64,000 nt of DNA, taken from Odobenus rosmarus divergens (Eukaryota > Chordata > Mammalia > Carnivora > Odobenidae). Shown here one piece after another: positions 49,891-62,788 of the stretch. The DNA lies in contig NW_004450477.1 of NCBI RefSeq assembly GCF_000321225.1, positions 3,293,421 through 3,357,420 of the forward strand, given 5' to 3'. The position numbers and the translations under genes were made by a program. The notes beneath the pieces are model-generated. The model had not been told where the DNA came from and did no database searches. It saw only the letters and a list, made by a program, of their open reading frames with translations. How positions within the stretch are numbered: the stretch's first letter is position 1; each line of letters starts with the position of its first letter.

Positions 49891-51262
49891 GCTATGTAGT
49901 CACCAATTTTTTTTTTTTTTTTTTTTTTGGCTTTGTATTGGCTTGTTTGTAGTTTTCTCTTTGGGAATTCCTTGAGGTTTGTGATAAAAGTAGGTTTTTC
50001 CAAAGTAGATTTGGGTTTTTTTCCCCAAAGTGCTGTCATATAGTGATCTCTGTAATCTAGATTATCATTTTGCACCACTTGGGTAGTATAAATTTTAGCT
50101 AAAAATGTACATGAAGGCAGTTTCATGGTAGCAGATTCTTAGAATGATTTTTGTGGTCGCTTACGCTTTTTATTTTTCTACCATAGCATCTTTCAAATAC
50201 AGATGTAGGAAAAAGATGTAAGAAACAAATGTTGCTCGGTTGAGTCTATTTTGTGTGTGTGTGCCAAAGCACATAAACATGTGCTGTACGAGGGAAGACA
50301 TTTTGATGAGACAGCAAAAATACTGGACATGGTGGTGGAAGAGAAGATTAGACATTAGCTTTAAGCTCTCATACCTTGATTATCTTCATAAAAATCCAAA
50401 GGAATCTTAAAAACAAAACAAAAAACAAAAAAAACCTCCTAGAACTTTTAAATGAGTTTAAAGTGTTATGGGATAGAAGATCAGTGTACCAAGAAAAAAA
50501 AATCAATGTACAAATATCTATCACAATTAGGAACTGGAAACTGAAATTTTAAAAATTGCCATTTACAATATCTCCCCCACAAATGAAACAATTTGATATT
50601 AAATACATACGGATTCTGAAGGCTAAAAGCTACAGAGTGTTGACAAACAAAATTAGAGGAAACCTAAATAAATGGACAGACCAACCGTGTTCATGGAGTG
50701 GAAGATTCAGCAAAGTGAAGATATCAGTTATCCTAGAGTTGTAGATCTCTATCAAAGTCCCAGCAAGATTCTTTGAAGATATAATCAAGGCAATTCTAAA
50801 ATTTATATGGAAAGATAAGGAAGCTAGAATATTTAAAACAGTTTTTTAAAAGAAATAAAAAGTTGGAAGACTCCCACTACTCAATTTAGCTAGAGTGATC
50901 CAATGCAGTACTGGCAAAAGGACAAATCTATAGCTTCTTGGAACAAAATAGAGACTCCAGAACTGGAGCCACGCAAGTTTGACTACTGGTTTTTGACAAA
51001 GGTGTAATAGTGACCTTTGTTAGGGAAAAAGTTCTTTGATGTGACACCGAAATCATGATCCATAAAAGAAAAATAATGATTAATTAGACTTCATGAAAAT
51101 AAAAGTTTTATCTGTGCAAGATACCGTTAAAGAGAATGAAAAAAAAAACATACCACAGATTGGAAATAAACATTTGCAAATCACATATCCAACAAAGGAG
51201 GTAAACTCAGAGCATATAAAGAAGCCTCAAAACAAGAAAACACCCTTATTTTAAAAAGGAAA

Positions 51263-51985
51263 AATATTAGAACTGACATGTAGGAGAGGAAAAATTTCTT
51301 CTTCTACCCTTTTGAATTCTCAACTGGAACCCCTTTAGCAAAGGCTAGATTAACAACAGAAGAGCATGCAAATTTATTTAATGTAAGTTTTAAGTAATGC
51401 AGGAAACTGTAAGAAATGAAGACCTGGGGCGCCTGGGTAGCTCAGTCAGTTAAGCATCTGCTTTCAGCTCAGGTCATGATCCCAGGGTCCTGGGATCAAG
51501 CCCAGCATCGGGTTCCCTGCTCAGTGGGGAGCCTGCTTCTCCCTCTGCCTGCCGCTCTCCCTGCTTGTGCTTTCTCTCTCTGTCAAATAAATAAATAAAT
51601 AAATAAAATCTTTAAAGAAAAAAGAAATGAAGACCTGAAAAATGGTTAAACCTGAGTGTTTATGCTAGGTTTGATGAAGAGTGGAAAGTCAGGGAACAGT
51701 GTGGTAGGACAAGCGTGAACAAAGTATAGTAATATGTGGGAAATTTATAGCAAAGCCTGTTTGTTCAGATTCCACTGTGTCCCTTCATCTTTGGAGGTAA
51801 AGATGTTCTTTTTCTCTGGGTATAGGAAAGGCACCTCTCATATAAAGATGTTATAGCCTGCTTCAGGGGAAGGTCCAGAAAGTCCTTTCTGCATATTCCT
51901 TATTCAAATTCCTTCAGCTTGAAATATTCAGTATGTCAAGGTGCCAGCCAGCCATATTTTGGAGGTAGTATGTCCTGAACCCGGA
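51263..51985. other. Unidentified insertion within L1 (about 520 bp without its SINE)
   Basis: The L1 stops near 'cccttattttaaaaagg' and resumes near 'acagacacttcacgtaagac'. Between them lies non-L1 sequence ('ctggaacccctttagcaaag', 'gaagagcatgcaaatttatt', 'aaatttatagcaaagcctgt' and 'gaaggtccagaaagtccttt') that has the look of an old dispersed LTR or similar repeat. A SINE later inserted into it at 51427. Confidence 0.5.
51427..51621 (+). mobile_element. Young carnivore SINE (SINEC)
   Basis: Plus-oriented: head GGCGCCTGGGTAGCTCAGTC, CT-rich body, tail (AAAT)n AAAATCTTTAAAG. Perfect 16-bp target-site duplication AAGAAATGAAGACCTG at 51411-51426 and 51622-51637. Confidence 0.97.
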
Positions 51986-52560
51986 CAGACACTTCACGTA
52001 AGACAGCATACAAATGGCAAGTCAACACATGAAAAGATGCTCAACATTTTTACTCATTAGGAAATGCAAATTAAAACCACAATGAGATACCATTTCACAT
52101 GTATGATGGGTAAAATCTTTAAAAATACAATAGTGTTGTCAGTGATACAGAAGAACTGGAATTCTCATATATTTCTGGTGCTATGCAAATGGCATAACCA
52201 TGTTAGAAAAAATTTGGCAGTTTCTTATAAAGTTAAGCATAAATTTATTGTATGACTCAGTAGTCTCAGCTCTAGGCATTTATGAGAAATGAAATGAGAG
52301 ACATGAAAACTTATCACACAAAATCCTGAATACAAATGAATACAGCAGCCCAATGCATCATTGCCAAAAACCAGAAACAACCCAAGTATCTTTCAGTGAG
52401 TGAATGAACATACAAACTGTTAAATCCATTTGATATAATACTATTCTGCAGTTAAAAAGATCAAACCATTGATATACATAACAACATGGATAAATCTCAA
52501 ATGCAGAGTTAATCATGATGTTTTCATGTTCCAAAGTTCAAGGACATGGAGTTTTGCATA

Positions 52561-53100
52561 ACAAATAACATTAATGTACTGAATGAAGTTTTGCCCCAGT
52601 CCTAGGTAAGTTGTTAGTTTAGATAAATTTTCAGATGAGTATGGAATTACTCAATCCTTTTACTGTAGCAAAGGACAAAAAAAAAAAAAAAGTAAATGAC
52701 TCTAAACAGAGAGCTCTGGATTTTATATGTGAAATGTTTGAATATATAAATATATATGTTCTATGAATATAGTTTATAACAATTAGGCAACTTCAGGCAT
52801 CAACATTTCTATTACTAGTTCTTATTTTTCATGGACCATATTGAAAATTTACATTTTTAGTAATATCTTGAATATAGGGATCAAATTGATCTTTAAAAAT
52901 TTTTATGAGTTAGGCAACCATATGTGAACAAAGAATTATGGATTTTAAATTTTCCTTGTCCTATTATGTAGTCAGGCTGCATCCTTTGGTTTGTTTCAAT
53001 TGGGAGACTTAATGTATCCTTTTATTTTGTGGACCCTGTGAGATATATAGGATCAGGCATACTTGCTACTGATATAGAACCTAGGATCTGTGTAAAGAAA
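52561..53100. other. Unannotated, AT-rich
   Basis: An A-run lies at about 52677-52691. No gene. Confidence 0.4.
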
Positions 53101-54350
53101 TGTTTGCCTACCTTTGGTCACATAAATATTCTCCTATGTTTTCCCCTAAAAGTTTTAAAGCTTTGGCTTTTATGTTTATAGTTTTTTTTCTTTTAACTTG
53201 ATTTAAAATTATATATTCTGTGAGGTAGGGGTTGAAGTAATTTTTTTCCATATAGCTAGCTTTTCATTTGTTTCAACACCATTTGTTGACAGACTTCTTT
53301 ACCCATTGTTGCTGTGTGATCTTTTTTTTTTTTTAAAGATTTTTATTTATTTGAGAGAGAGAGAATGAGAGATAGCACGAGAGGGAAGAGGGTCAGAGGG
53401 AGAAGCAGACTCCCTACTGAGCAGGGAGCCTGATGTGGGACTCGATCCCGGGACTCCAGGATCATGACCTGAGCCGAAGGCAGTCGCTTAACCAACTGAG
53501 CCACCCAGGCGCCCTGTGTCATCTTTGTTAACGATAAATATCTATTTCTAGACTCTGCATGACTTCTCAGTTCTTATGTCAATACAACACTATCTTGATT
53601 GCTGTGGCTGTATAGTAAATGTCTAATTCAGATAAATCCTCCATCATTGTTCATAATTTGTCCAGATTGTTTTGGCTATTCTAGTTCTTGGCATTTCTGT
53701 GTAAATTTCAGAAATAGGGTGTCAATTTCTGTTAAAAAAAAAAACTTGCTGGGATTATGATTAGGAGGCTATTGAATCCATAAATTAATCTGCAGAAAAT
53801 TGACATCTTAATAATATTGTGTCTTCCAGTCCCTGAAAATGGTATATCTCTCCATTTATTTAGTTATTATTTTATTTAATTTTTCTCTCCAATGTTTTAA
53901 AGTTTTCAGTGTAGAGGTTTTGCATACTTTTTGTTAAATGTATTCCTAAGTACTTTGTTCTTTGACATTATTTTACTTGGAGGCTTAAAATTTCATTTTC
54001 CAATTTTCTGGTAGCACTTAACAACATAATTAATATTTGTCCACTGATTTTGTACACTGAAACATTCCTCAGCTCATTTAACAGTTCTCATAGATTTGTT
54101 GTTGTTCTTGTTGATTCCTTGGTGTTTTCTACTTAAATAACCATGTAATTTGCAAATAGAAGCAATTCTTCCTTACCATCTGTATACCTTTAATTTTTCT
54201 TATAATTTATTTTTAACCTGGCAGGACCTTCAGTACAGTGTTGAACATAGCAGACATCCTTGACTTTTTCTTGATCTTGAGGAAAACATTGAGTCTTTCA
54301 TATTGTATATCGATGTTAGCTTTAAGCTCTTAATAGATTTCTTTATCAAG
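53100..54350 (-). mobile_element. Old L1 ORF2 fragment, split by a SINE
   Basis: Reverse-complement L1: 'caacaccatttgttgacaga' near 53273, 'gctattctagttcttggcat' near 53674, 'acatcttaataatattgtgt' near 53803, 'ttaaatgtattcctaagtac' near 53934 and 'tgatcttgaggaaaacattg' near 54271. A SINE sits at 53325-53513. Decayed. Confidence 0.78.
53325..53513 (-). mobile_element. Carnivore SINE (SINEC) inside L1
   Basis: Minus-oriented, nearly intact, same 'gagggaagagggtcagagg' subtype as 44832 and 55877. Flanks CTGTGTGATCTTT and CTGTGTCATCTTT (53514) form the target-site duplication with one mismatch. Confidence 0.95.
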
Positions 54351-55189
54351 TTAAGTTTCCTTCTAGTCCTAGTTTTCTGAATATTTTTATTTTTTATTTT
54401 ATTTTATTTTATTCTAAAATATCCATTTTGTAATTCTTATAGTTTCTCTTTCTCTGTATAGATTTTCTTAATCTGTTTATCCATTATGAGCATAGTTATA
54501 ATAGATATTTTAAATCTGTGTTGGGTAACTCCAGCATCTGAGTCATTTTAGGGTCAGTCTTCATTGCTTGACTTTATGGGTCACTGATTGATTTTTGGTA
54601 TTACCTTCTTCATATCATGAATGACACATTGTGGACAGTTTGTATTCTGTTGTATTCCTCTAAAGAGTTTTGAATTTTGTTTTGTTTTCCCTGGATTCAG
54701 ATAACAAACTGTCTTTTCCAAGATTGGGCAGTAGCTGAAATCTTTGCTTAGTTCATTTAGTCCTAGCTGAGCTCCTTGGAGGCTGTGTATGTGTAATTCA
54801 AGTGTCAGCCCAGAGTTTAATACATAGGATTTGTGTACTTCCTGTATCCTTGCTGGAATATTTCTCCTCAGTTTCCATCTGCTATTAGCATCCTTTATTC
54901 TCTTCTCTGATTTAACAACAGATAAGGCTTTCTTCAAAATGTAGCCATTCTGCTCAGTATCTATTGGAACCTGTACTTCGGTAAAAAGCCATTAAGAACA
55001 GGAAGCTAACTCAGTGTTCCCTTCTTCCAACTGGCAACTCCCTCCCCAGTTTTCCTGTTTCTGGTTAACCTCTGCTGCTTTGAGATAGTTGTTTTTTTAT
55101 ATCTAGAGTTTTTGTGTCTAGAGCTTTATAGTGTTACCTGTGAGAGGGTTGGTTCAAAACAAACTACTTCACATAACAGGAAATGGGAT
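54351..55189. other. Unclassified, possibly old LINE-related
   Basis: A (TTTTA)n tract lies at about 54384-54412. 54480-54600 ('aactccagcatctgagtcat', 'gactttatgggtcactgatt') resembles dispersed LINE-type text. The 118-codon minus frame at 54581-54937 has no feature I can tie to a gene. Confidence 0.35.
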
Positions 55190-56570
55190 TCCCTTTTTTC
55201 TCCTTTTGATTTGTGTAACATGGGTATGATATTTTCTCTTTTATTTTTATATTGGCAACTAGTGTTCTTCATTTTCTTCATTTCAGCTTTTATATTATAT
55301 TCTTTCCTTCCACTTACTTTGGGCTTAATTTGCTAATCATTTTCTGTCATCTTAAGATAGAAAATGAGATCATTGTTTTTAAGCCCTTCTTTATTTTTAA
55401 CATAAGCATTTCAAGATGTAAATATCCATCTAAGCTCTGATTTAGCTGCATTCCACAAATTGTGAAATACTATATTTGCATTGTCATTCAGTTTGAAATA
55501 TTTTTGAATTTTTAAAAATTTCTTCTTTGACACATGAGCTATTTAAAAGTATATTGCTATTGATTTCTAATTTATTCCTTTAAGCTTAGAAAACATACTC
55601 TGTATAATTTTACCCTTTGAAATTTAATGAGTTGTATTACAGCCCAATATGTGGTATATCTTGATGAACATTCTGTGTACACTTGAAAAAAATGTGTATT
55701 TTACAATTTGGGGTATTTTCTAAATTTAAATATTAATTGGATCAAGGTGCTTGATGGTATCATTTGAAATAGTGTTACTAAGTATATATGCCTTTATTAT
55801 TATCATATATAAATGATGTATTTACCCTTTTACTGTTATGAAGTCTGTGATAATACTTCTTCTCCCAAAGTCTATTTTTTTTTAAAGATTTTACTTATTT
55901 ATTTGAGAGAGAGAGAATGAGAGATAGAGAGCACGAGAGGGAAGAGGGTCAGGGGGAGAAGCAGACTCTCTGCCAAGCAGGGAGCCCGATGTGGGACTCA
56001 ATCCCGGGACTCCAGGATCATGACCTGAGCCGAAGGCAGTCGCTTAACCAACTGAGCCACCCAGGCGCCCTCCCAAAGTCTATTGTATTTTATATTAATA
56101 TGGTCACAACAACTCTCTTACACTTACTGCTTGTATGATATATCTCATTCTATTCTTTATACTTAAAACCTGTTGCTTTTACTTCCAGTGCATCTCTTAC
56201 ATATAGCATATAATTGGGTATTTTTTAAAATTCAATCTGACAATATCTGTGTTTTAATCATGAGTGCTTAGTCTTTTATATTTATTTAATTATTGATATG
56301 GTTGAATTTAGGTCTTCCATTGTGCTCTTGGTTTACTGTTTGTCATATTTGTCTTTTATCTCTGAGACTCATTTCCTGCCTTATTTTGTGTTAGTTGAAT
56401 ATTCAGTGTATTATATTGATTCTTCTATTGGAATTTTAGCTCTACCACTTTACTATTTAGTGGTTCCTCTAGGGATTACCATATGCACTTTAAATTACCA
56501 AAGTCTAGTTAGAGTCAATATTGTATTCCTTCTTGTTAAAAGAACCTTGTAAAAGTGGAATAGCATTTAC
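55190..56570 (-). mobile_element. Old L1 ORF2 endonuclease-region fragment, split by a SINE
   Basis: Reverse-complement L1: 'gacacatgagctatttaaaa' near 55529, 'aacatactctgtataatttt' near 55591, 'gatgaacattctgtgtacac' near 55662 and 'agtctgtgataatacttctt' near 55842. L1 order resumes after the SINE at 55877. Together with 53100-54350 it may once have been a single minus-strand element. Confidence 0.75.
55877..56069 (-). mobile_element. Carnivore SINE (SINEC) inside L1
   Basis: Minus-oriented, nearly intact. Perfect 15-bp target-site duplication CTCCCAAAGTCTATT at 55862-55876 and 56070-56084. Confidence 0.97.
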
Positions 56571-58109
56571 CCACTACTCTATGAATCTTAATTTGTTTAC
56601 CTTCTTGTAGATTATAATAAAGTTTTGTCTTTGTTCAGACATGAGTTATTTGGAACCAATTTGCATCTTTTGAATCTTGCTTTTAAGCTTTAGTAGAATG
56701 TGTCCATATCAACTTTTATTCTAGTAAGTTAGCCCCATTATTAAGGTGTGGCCTCTCTGAGGACCCTATCAAACACCTTGTGTATTATGTAGTGTCTCTA
56801 CTCTGATAGGAATGCTATTTTCATCCATGTGCAAGCTCTGCCTTCTATGTGCCAGTGGTCCTTTCACTGACTTCATGGTGTTTTACCTGATGAGAATGCA
56901 GATTAGTACTCAGCCAAAGACTGCATCCCTCTGCAAATCTCCAGAACATTCACTCTCTGCAGCACTTTTCTGTTTGGTACTGGAGTTGAAAAGGCTAGCA
57001 TCTATGGTCTCTCTGTATGTCAGTCTGTATCTGCGTAACTCAGCAAGCCTACCAGGTTCTGCTTGGATTGCCTCTCACTGTGCTGTAGCCTAGCAACTTC
57101 TTTGAGCAGTAAGCTACGGTGATTGTATGGCTTACCTAACTTTTTCTTATCTTTTCTCTGGCAGCATAATCTTGTGTTGTCCTTATCCAACATTTGAACA
57201 CAGTTGTTTCCTATGGTTTGTCCATTTTTCTAATTATGAATGACAGGAGGGCAATTTTTGTCCCAATTCATCCCTTATGGGTGGAAGCAGAAACTTTTGA
57301 AAAGACAGTGTTTATGATCATGATTACAAGAGGGTTTTTTGGTGGTTCAGGTTGAATGAAATTCTAGACATAGTTTTACTTTAGGTCATCTGTTCTCTTA
57401 AGTTTAACTGATACCCACCTTACAAGTTTAGTATGACTTAACCTGGTCCATTCTTATCACTATCAGAATCTTCCAAGATTCGTATAAATTACTGGATTTT
57501 GACAAGCTCCTACTATGGCTGCATTATTATCCTGGGAACCCACTCCTAGTACTCATTTTCCCTTATTCACATTTTTGTCAAAGTACTTATTATTTCACAA
57601 GTGGTTTGGAAATTTTTGAAAATACTTTTTTTACAATGACAACTTGTATCATTTAGTCAAGTCATAGCACTTTTTTTAAAGATTAAATAGATATCAGCAA
57701 AATAGGAATAGCATTTAACACCATTATTAGGTTTTTCTGAGTATTAATGCCATTGTCTTTGTTTGCTATGTCTTGAATATAATTGTCTATTTACCTTCTG
57801 ATCATACAGTGCTTAAGAAGGCAGGATCTGCTTTCTCTTCCTTTTATTCTGTGTGTAGTGCCATACTATGATTTGGTTCTAAAATGTTTGCCCACCTCAG
57901 CCGATTCCATCTCTCAGTTGGCAACATGGCCTGCCTCTTTAAGTAAAGTATGGAGTTGATGTGCTTTTTTTTTTTTTTCAGTAATTGAAAATTTTATATT
58001 TGAAATTTTTATATATTAAAGTGTCATCATGGAAAATCAATCATGAAAAATACGTCTTGTTACAGATTCCTTCTGATTCAGGTATTTAGAAGTCTGTATT
58101 TTGCCACAG
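56571..58109. other. Unannotated
   Basis: No repeat recognised with confidence. The plus frame at 56812-57093 has no supporting splice signals or family features. Confidence 0.35.
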
Positions 58110-58126
58110 AGGTTATATGTAGTTCT

Positions 58127-58449
58127 TTTTTTTTTTTAATTTTATTATGTTAATCACCATACATTACATCATTAGTTTTTGATGTAGTGTTCCATGATTC
58201 ATTGTTTGTGTATAACACCCAGTGCTCCATTCAGTACATGCCCTCTTTAATACCCATCACCAGGCTAACCCATCCCCCTGCCCCCCTCCCCTCTAGAACC
58301 CTCAGTTTGTTTCTCAGAGTCCGTAGTCTTTCATGGTTCATCTCCCCCTCTGATTCCCCCCCTTCATTTTTCCCTTCCTGTTATCTTCTTTTTTTTTTTT
58401 TAACATATAATGTATTATTTGTTTCAGAGGTACAGGTCTGTGATTCAAC
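58127..58449 (-). mobile_element. 5'-truncated caniform L1, 3' end only (323 bp)
   Basis: T-run followed by 'aattttattatgttaatcac' and the same L1 3' UTR as at 40109 and 41382, truncated at 58449. A perfect 17-bp target-site duplication AGGTTATATGTAGTTCT flanks it at 58110-58126 and 58450-58466. The 91-codon plus frame inside it is antisense to the L1 and not a gene. Confidence 0.95.
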
Positions 58450-58466
58450 AGGTTATATGTAGTTCT

Positions 58467-59489
58467 ATGTTAAGACTTAGTAGGCTGCTTTTTGATTGGT
58501 TCAGATTTAGTAGGCTGGCCTGTGAATGCCCTTCTGAGTTGGTTACATCTAAAAATATTTACATTTGGGCCTCTAGAGGTAATATTTTTTTTCCATTTAT
58601 GAGTGCCTTTATAAAAGAGAAAAGCTTTTTAGCTCAACAGAAGTCTTAACAGGTAAACTGGTATTTATGGAGAACAAAAAATGTTAATGAGTATATGAGT
58701 ATACTCAGGTTTCATCCTTCAAGTTACTTAGGTTGGGAATGTTTTTCTCATGGTAGAGATTATTTGGGAGACATTTTACATACTGCCCTGAGAAGAGTCT
58801 TGGTAGCTTTTGGTTTGTTACTATACCAGTTTTAATTTTGCATAGTATTGCTATATAGTGTTATACTTTAATACATTTAACAAACTTATTGTTGAACATT
58901 TAGCTTACCCCCATTTTTATTCTTGTACTGTAGATGTAACTCATTTTGGAAGAATATCTTTTTGTCATATCCCCTCTCCCACCCCTCTCCATGATGGGAT
59001 AAACTTCTCATTTAATGTTTTTGCACTCTTCCTTTATCTCTTTCTTTTAGTCTTCAGTGTTACCTGCTCAAACCACTTGTCCCCTATTACAAATCATTTA
59101 CTTTTTAGGTGTTATTTATTTAGCACAGGTGCTTTTGATCATACTTGGTTTAAAGTGTTTGTATAACATTTGGATGTAGAGGCTTTATTACAGTAGAAGA
59201 AACTATACCAAGCCTTGGAACATAATTCTTAGGCTTGTTTTTTTAGGAGAAATAGTGCTTTCTCCATGTCAAAAAGTAATGACATTTATAAATGAGTTCT
59301 TTTTTTCCTTTTATCTTACTTTTCACTTCTGAGTACCTAGGTGTCAGAGAAGAAATCCAAGTGGAAATGAAAACACAACATATGAAAATTACTTGGATGC
59401 AGCTAAAGCAGTACTTAGAAGTTTTTAGGACTAAACATCACCTAGAAAAAAAGAAAAGTTTCAAGTTGATAACCTCAGCTTTCACCTTG
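58467..59489. other. Unannotated
   Basis: No gene seen. Plus frames at 58858-59166 and 59292-59498 lack family features. Confidence 0.35.
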
Positions 59490-62345
59490 AGAAAGTAGAA
59501 AAAGAAAAAAAACAATGAAACCTGGTGTTCAGGACAAAGAATATAATAAAGATCAGGGAGGAAATCAGTGAAACAGAAAACAGAAAAACAACAGAGAAAA
59601 ATTCACAAAGCCAATATGGTTCTTTGAAAAGATAATAAAATTGATAAAACTCTAGTCATACTGATGATCAGGCTAAAAAACAGAAGACAAATTACAAGTC
59701 AGGAATGAAAGAGGTCTCATTTCTACAGATTCTACAGATGTTAAAAAAATAATAAAAACAACTTCATGCATATAAATTTGACAACTTAAATGAAAGGGAT
59801 AGATTTCTTGAAAGACAGACTACCAAAGCTCACTCTGGAAGAAATAGATACTTGAATAGCCCTATATGTATTTTCACAATTGAATTTATAGCTAAAAGCT
59901 GTTATACAACATCCTACTAAAAGTCCTACTAATGCAATAAGACAAAAAAAAAGAAAGAAAATTTGAAGGTACATATCAGGAAAGAAGAAATAAAACAGTC
60001 TTTGTTCACAGCTAACATGACTGTCTCTGTAGAAAATCCTAAAGAATAACCAAAAAAATCTTGGAACCTAATAAGTAATTCTGTCAAGGTTGCAGGATAC
60101 AAAGTTAATATACAAAAGTCAGTTGCTTTCCTGTATACTAGCAATGAGTAATTGATTTGGAATTAAAGACAATATCATTTACATTCACAGCAAGAGAGGG
60201 AGAGAGAAAGGGGGAGAGATGATGGGGGGAGATACAGACCTCGGTATAAGTCTAACAAAATACGTACAAGATCTATATGAGGAAAAATGTAAAACTCTGA
60301 AGAATGAAATCAAAAAGATCTAAATAAAAGGGGAGATAGTCTGTGTTTATGAATATGAAGACTTAATATTATTAATTTGTCAGTTCTTCTCAATTTGATC
60401 TATAGATTCAATTCAATCCCATCAGAACCTCAGCAAGTTACTTTGTGGTTATCGGTAAACTGATTCTAAACTAAGGTTTATATGAAGAGGCAAAAGAACC
60501 AGCATAGCCAACACAATATTGAAGAAGAACAAGGTAGGAGGAATGATGCTGCGCAACTTCAAGGCTTACTATAAAGTTACAGTAATAAAGACAGTATGGT
60601 ATCGGCAAAAAGATAAATAGATCAATAAAACTTGATTAGAAAGCCCAGAAACAGTTATATAGTGAACTGACCTTTGAGAAAGGAGCAAATATAATTTAAT
60701 AGAGAAAGGATAGTCTTTGCAACAAATGGTGCTGGACATGCAAAGAAATGAATCTAGACACAGACCTTACATCTTTCATAAAAATTAACTGCAAATGGAT
60801 CATAGACCTAAATATAAAATGCAAAACTATAAAACTTCTGGAAGATAGGAGAAAGTCTAGGTAACCTTGGGTTTGGTAGTGGGTTTTGAGATACAGCACC
60901 AAAAGCACAATCCATGAAAGAAGAGCTAATAAGTAGGATCTTATTAAAATTGGAAACCTCTCTATGAAAAACACTGTTAAGAGAATGAAGAGAGAGCCAT
61001 AGAATGGGAGAAAATCTTTGCAAAACACATTCTCTGGTAAGGGACTTATATCCAGAATATACAAAGAACTCTTAAAACTCAATAATAAAAAAACTAACAA
61101 CCCAATTTTTAAAAAATAAGCAAAAGGTATGACAGACACCCCACCGAAGAAGACAGTACTGATGGCAAATAAGCACACGAAAGACACTTGGTGTAATATG
61201 TCACTAGTGAATTGCAGGTTTAAACAACAATGAGATACTACTACACACCTAATTGGTCACACTGCCTGCATGACCAACTATAGTTACCAAAAACAGGTAT
61301 TCACCATAAATCACCTTGTTTGTACAAACTGTCTAGACAGATAGATAAATTGGTAAGTGTGGTTCAAATGAGCAAAACAGTTTTTGTCAGAACATTCTAA
61401 GAATTTAGTTCTCTAATAGAATGACTAAAATAAAAAACACTGCCAAACCCCCTGTGCTGATGAGAATGTAGAGCAACAGGAACTCTCATTTTGCTGGTAG
61501 GAATGCAAAATGGTATAACCACTTTGGAAGACAGTTAAGCCATTTCTTAAAAAGCTATACAGTCCTAAAATATGATTCAACAGTCCTACCCCTTGTTGTT
61601 TATCCAAATCAATTGAAAACGTATCTACACAAAAACCTGCACAGAAATGTTTATAACATCTTTATTCCCAATTGCCTTAACTTGAAAGCAATGACGATAT
61701 CCTTCAATAGGTGCACAGATAAACAAATTATCATATACCCATAAATGAATAATGGAATATTGGAATAATATTGGAATGGAATGGAATATTGGAATAATGG
61801 AATATTGGAATAATAATGGGATATTATTCAGCGATGAAAGAAATGAGCTATCAGGCTTCAGAAACACATTGAGGAACTTCAAATAAATATTGCTAAGTAA
61901 GAAAGCCACTCTGAAAAGGCTACAATACTGAATGATTCCAAGTATATGAGTTCTGGAAAAGATAAAACTATGGAGACAGTAAAAAGATTAGTAGTTGCCA
62001 GAGACTTGGAGAGAAGGAGCAGAGGATGAATAGGGTAGCACAGGGGATTTTTAGGGGAGTGAAATAATTCTGTATGATATTGTAGTAGTGGGTATGACAG
62101 TATACATTTGTCAAATTCCATAGAACTGAACAACACACAGAGTGAACCCTAAAGTAAACTATCAGCCTTAGTAATAACATATCAAGATTCATTCATTAAT
62201 TGTAAAAAAATGTACCAAACTAATCCATGGTATTAATAATAGGGGAAACTGTTGGGGGGGTGGTGCTATACAGGAGCTCTCTGTGCTTTTTGCTCAAATT
62301 TTCTATAAACCTAAAATTGCTCTAAAAAACATAGTCTGTTAGTTA
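59490..62345 (+). mobile_element. Old L1, ORF2 to 3' end
   Basis: Plus-strand L1 relic through the RT region ('gacaaattacaagtcaggaa', 'gatagatttcttgaaagaca'), palm region ('gctaacatgactgtctctgt'), C-terminal region ('agtctttgcaacaaatggtg', 'gaccttacatctttcataaa', 'atgagatactactacacacc') and a 3' end at 'ctaaaattgctctaaaaaac'. Long frames on the minus strand (for example 60696-61187) are antisense shadows. The part 59952-61163 occurs again at 62789-64000. Confidence 0.88.
61741..61830 (+). repeat. (GGAATATT/GGAATAAT)n tandem repeat within L1
   Basis: Ten or so GGAAT-based steps (ggaatattggaataat, ggaatggaatggaatattgg) expanded from the L1 motif 'aatggaatattattcagcg' that follows at about 61818. 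Confidence 0.85.
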
Positions 62346-62349
62346 AGGG

Positions 62350-62445
62350 GGGAACAAACAACTTTCCACAAAGAAAATTTCAAGCCCAGATGGCTTCACT
62401 GGTGAATGATTCCAAGCATTTAAGTAAAAAATAATACTAGTCTTC
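62350..62445 (+). mobile_element. Small L1 ORF2 fragment
   Basis: 'gcccagatggcttcactggt' followed by 'gaatgattccaagcatttaa' is L1 ORF2 text that belongs upstream of the region just ended at 62345, so it is a separate or rearranged piece. Confidence 0.65.
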
Positions 62446-62710
62446 GTTGATGGTCCCCAGTATCACATTGAGTTGGGGCTCCCCAGGACCACCTCCAGGG
62501 TTAGTGATTTGCTAGAAGGATCCACAGGATTCAGAAATCATTTTACTGATAGCTACATTTTTTTAACAGCAAAAATATATGCAACAAAATCAACAAAGGA
62601 AAAGGTCCATTAGGCAAAGTATGGGAAAAAACAGGTACAAACTTCCAAGAGTCCTCACCCAGTGGTGTCCCACAGGATGTACTTAATTCTACCAACAGTG
62701 AATTACAGCA
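62446..62710. repeat. Probable old LTR-type repeat, family unassigned
   Basis: Wording 'ggaccacctccagggttagt', 'gctagaaggatccacaggat' and 'ccaagagtcctcacccagtg' recalls a dispersed LTR-like repeat. It runs into a (TA)n at 62711-62738. Confidence 0.4.
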
Positions 62711-62738
62711 ATATACATACATATATATATATATATAT
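62711..62738. repeat. (TA)n microsatellite at gap edge
   Basis: TACATACATATATATAT... reaches the first N, and its true length is unknown. Confidence 0.9.
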
Positions 62739-62788
62739 NNNNNNNNNNNNNNNNNNNNNNNNNNNNNNNNNNNNNNNNNNNNNNNNNN
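62739..62788. other. Assembly gap, 50 N
   Basis: Unknown bases. Frames that cross it are artefacts. Confidence 0.99.

Larger units (their letters stand above)
50460..52560 (+). mobile_element. Old L1 ORF2 3' half, split by an unidentified insertion
   Basis: Plus-strand L1: 'agatctctatcaaagtccca' near 50743, 'aaatttatatggaaagataa' near 50798, 'tgatccaatgcagtactggc' near 50897, then after a break 'catgaaaagatgctcaacat' near 52029, 'gaaatgcaaattaaaaccac' near 52061 and 'acaacatggataaatctcaa' near 52480. L1 order is broken between about 51262 and 51985 by foreign sequence. No intact frame. Confidence 0.82.

Noticed and set aside
60696..61187. 163-codon minus frame, repeated at 63533-63976
   Set aside because: Antisense to L1 ORF2 text. 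Its repetition is due to the duplicated segment, not to selection.
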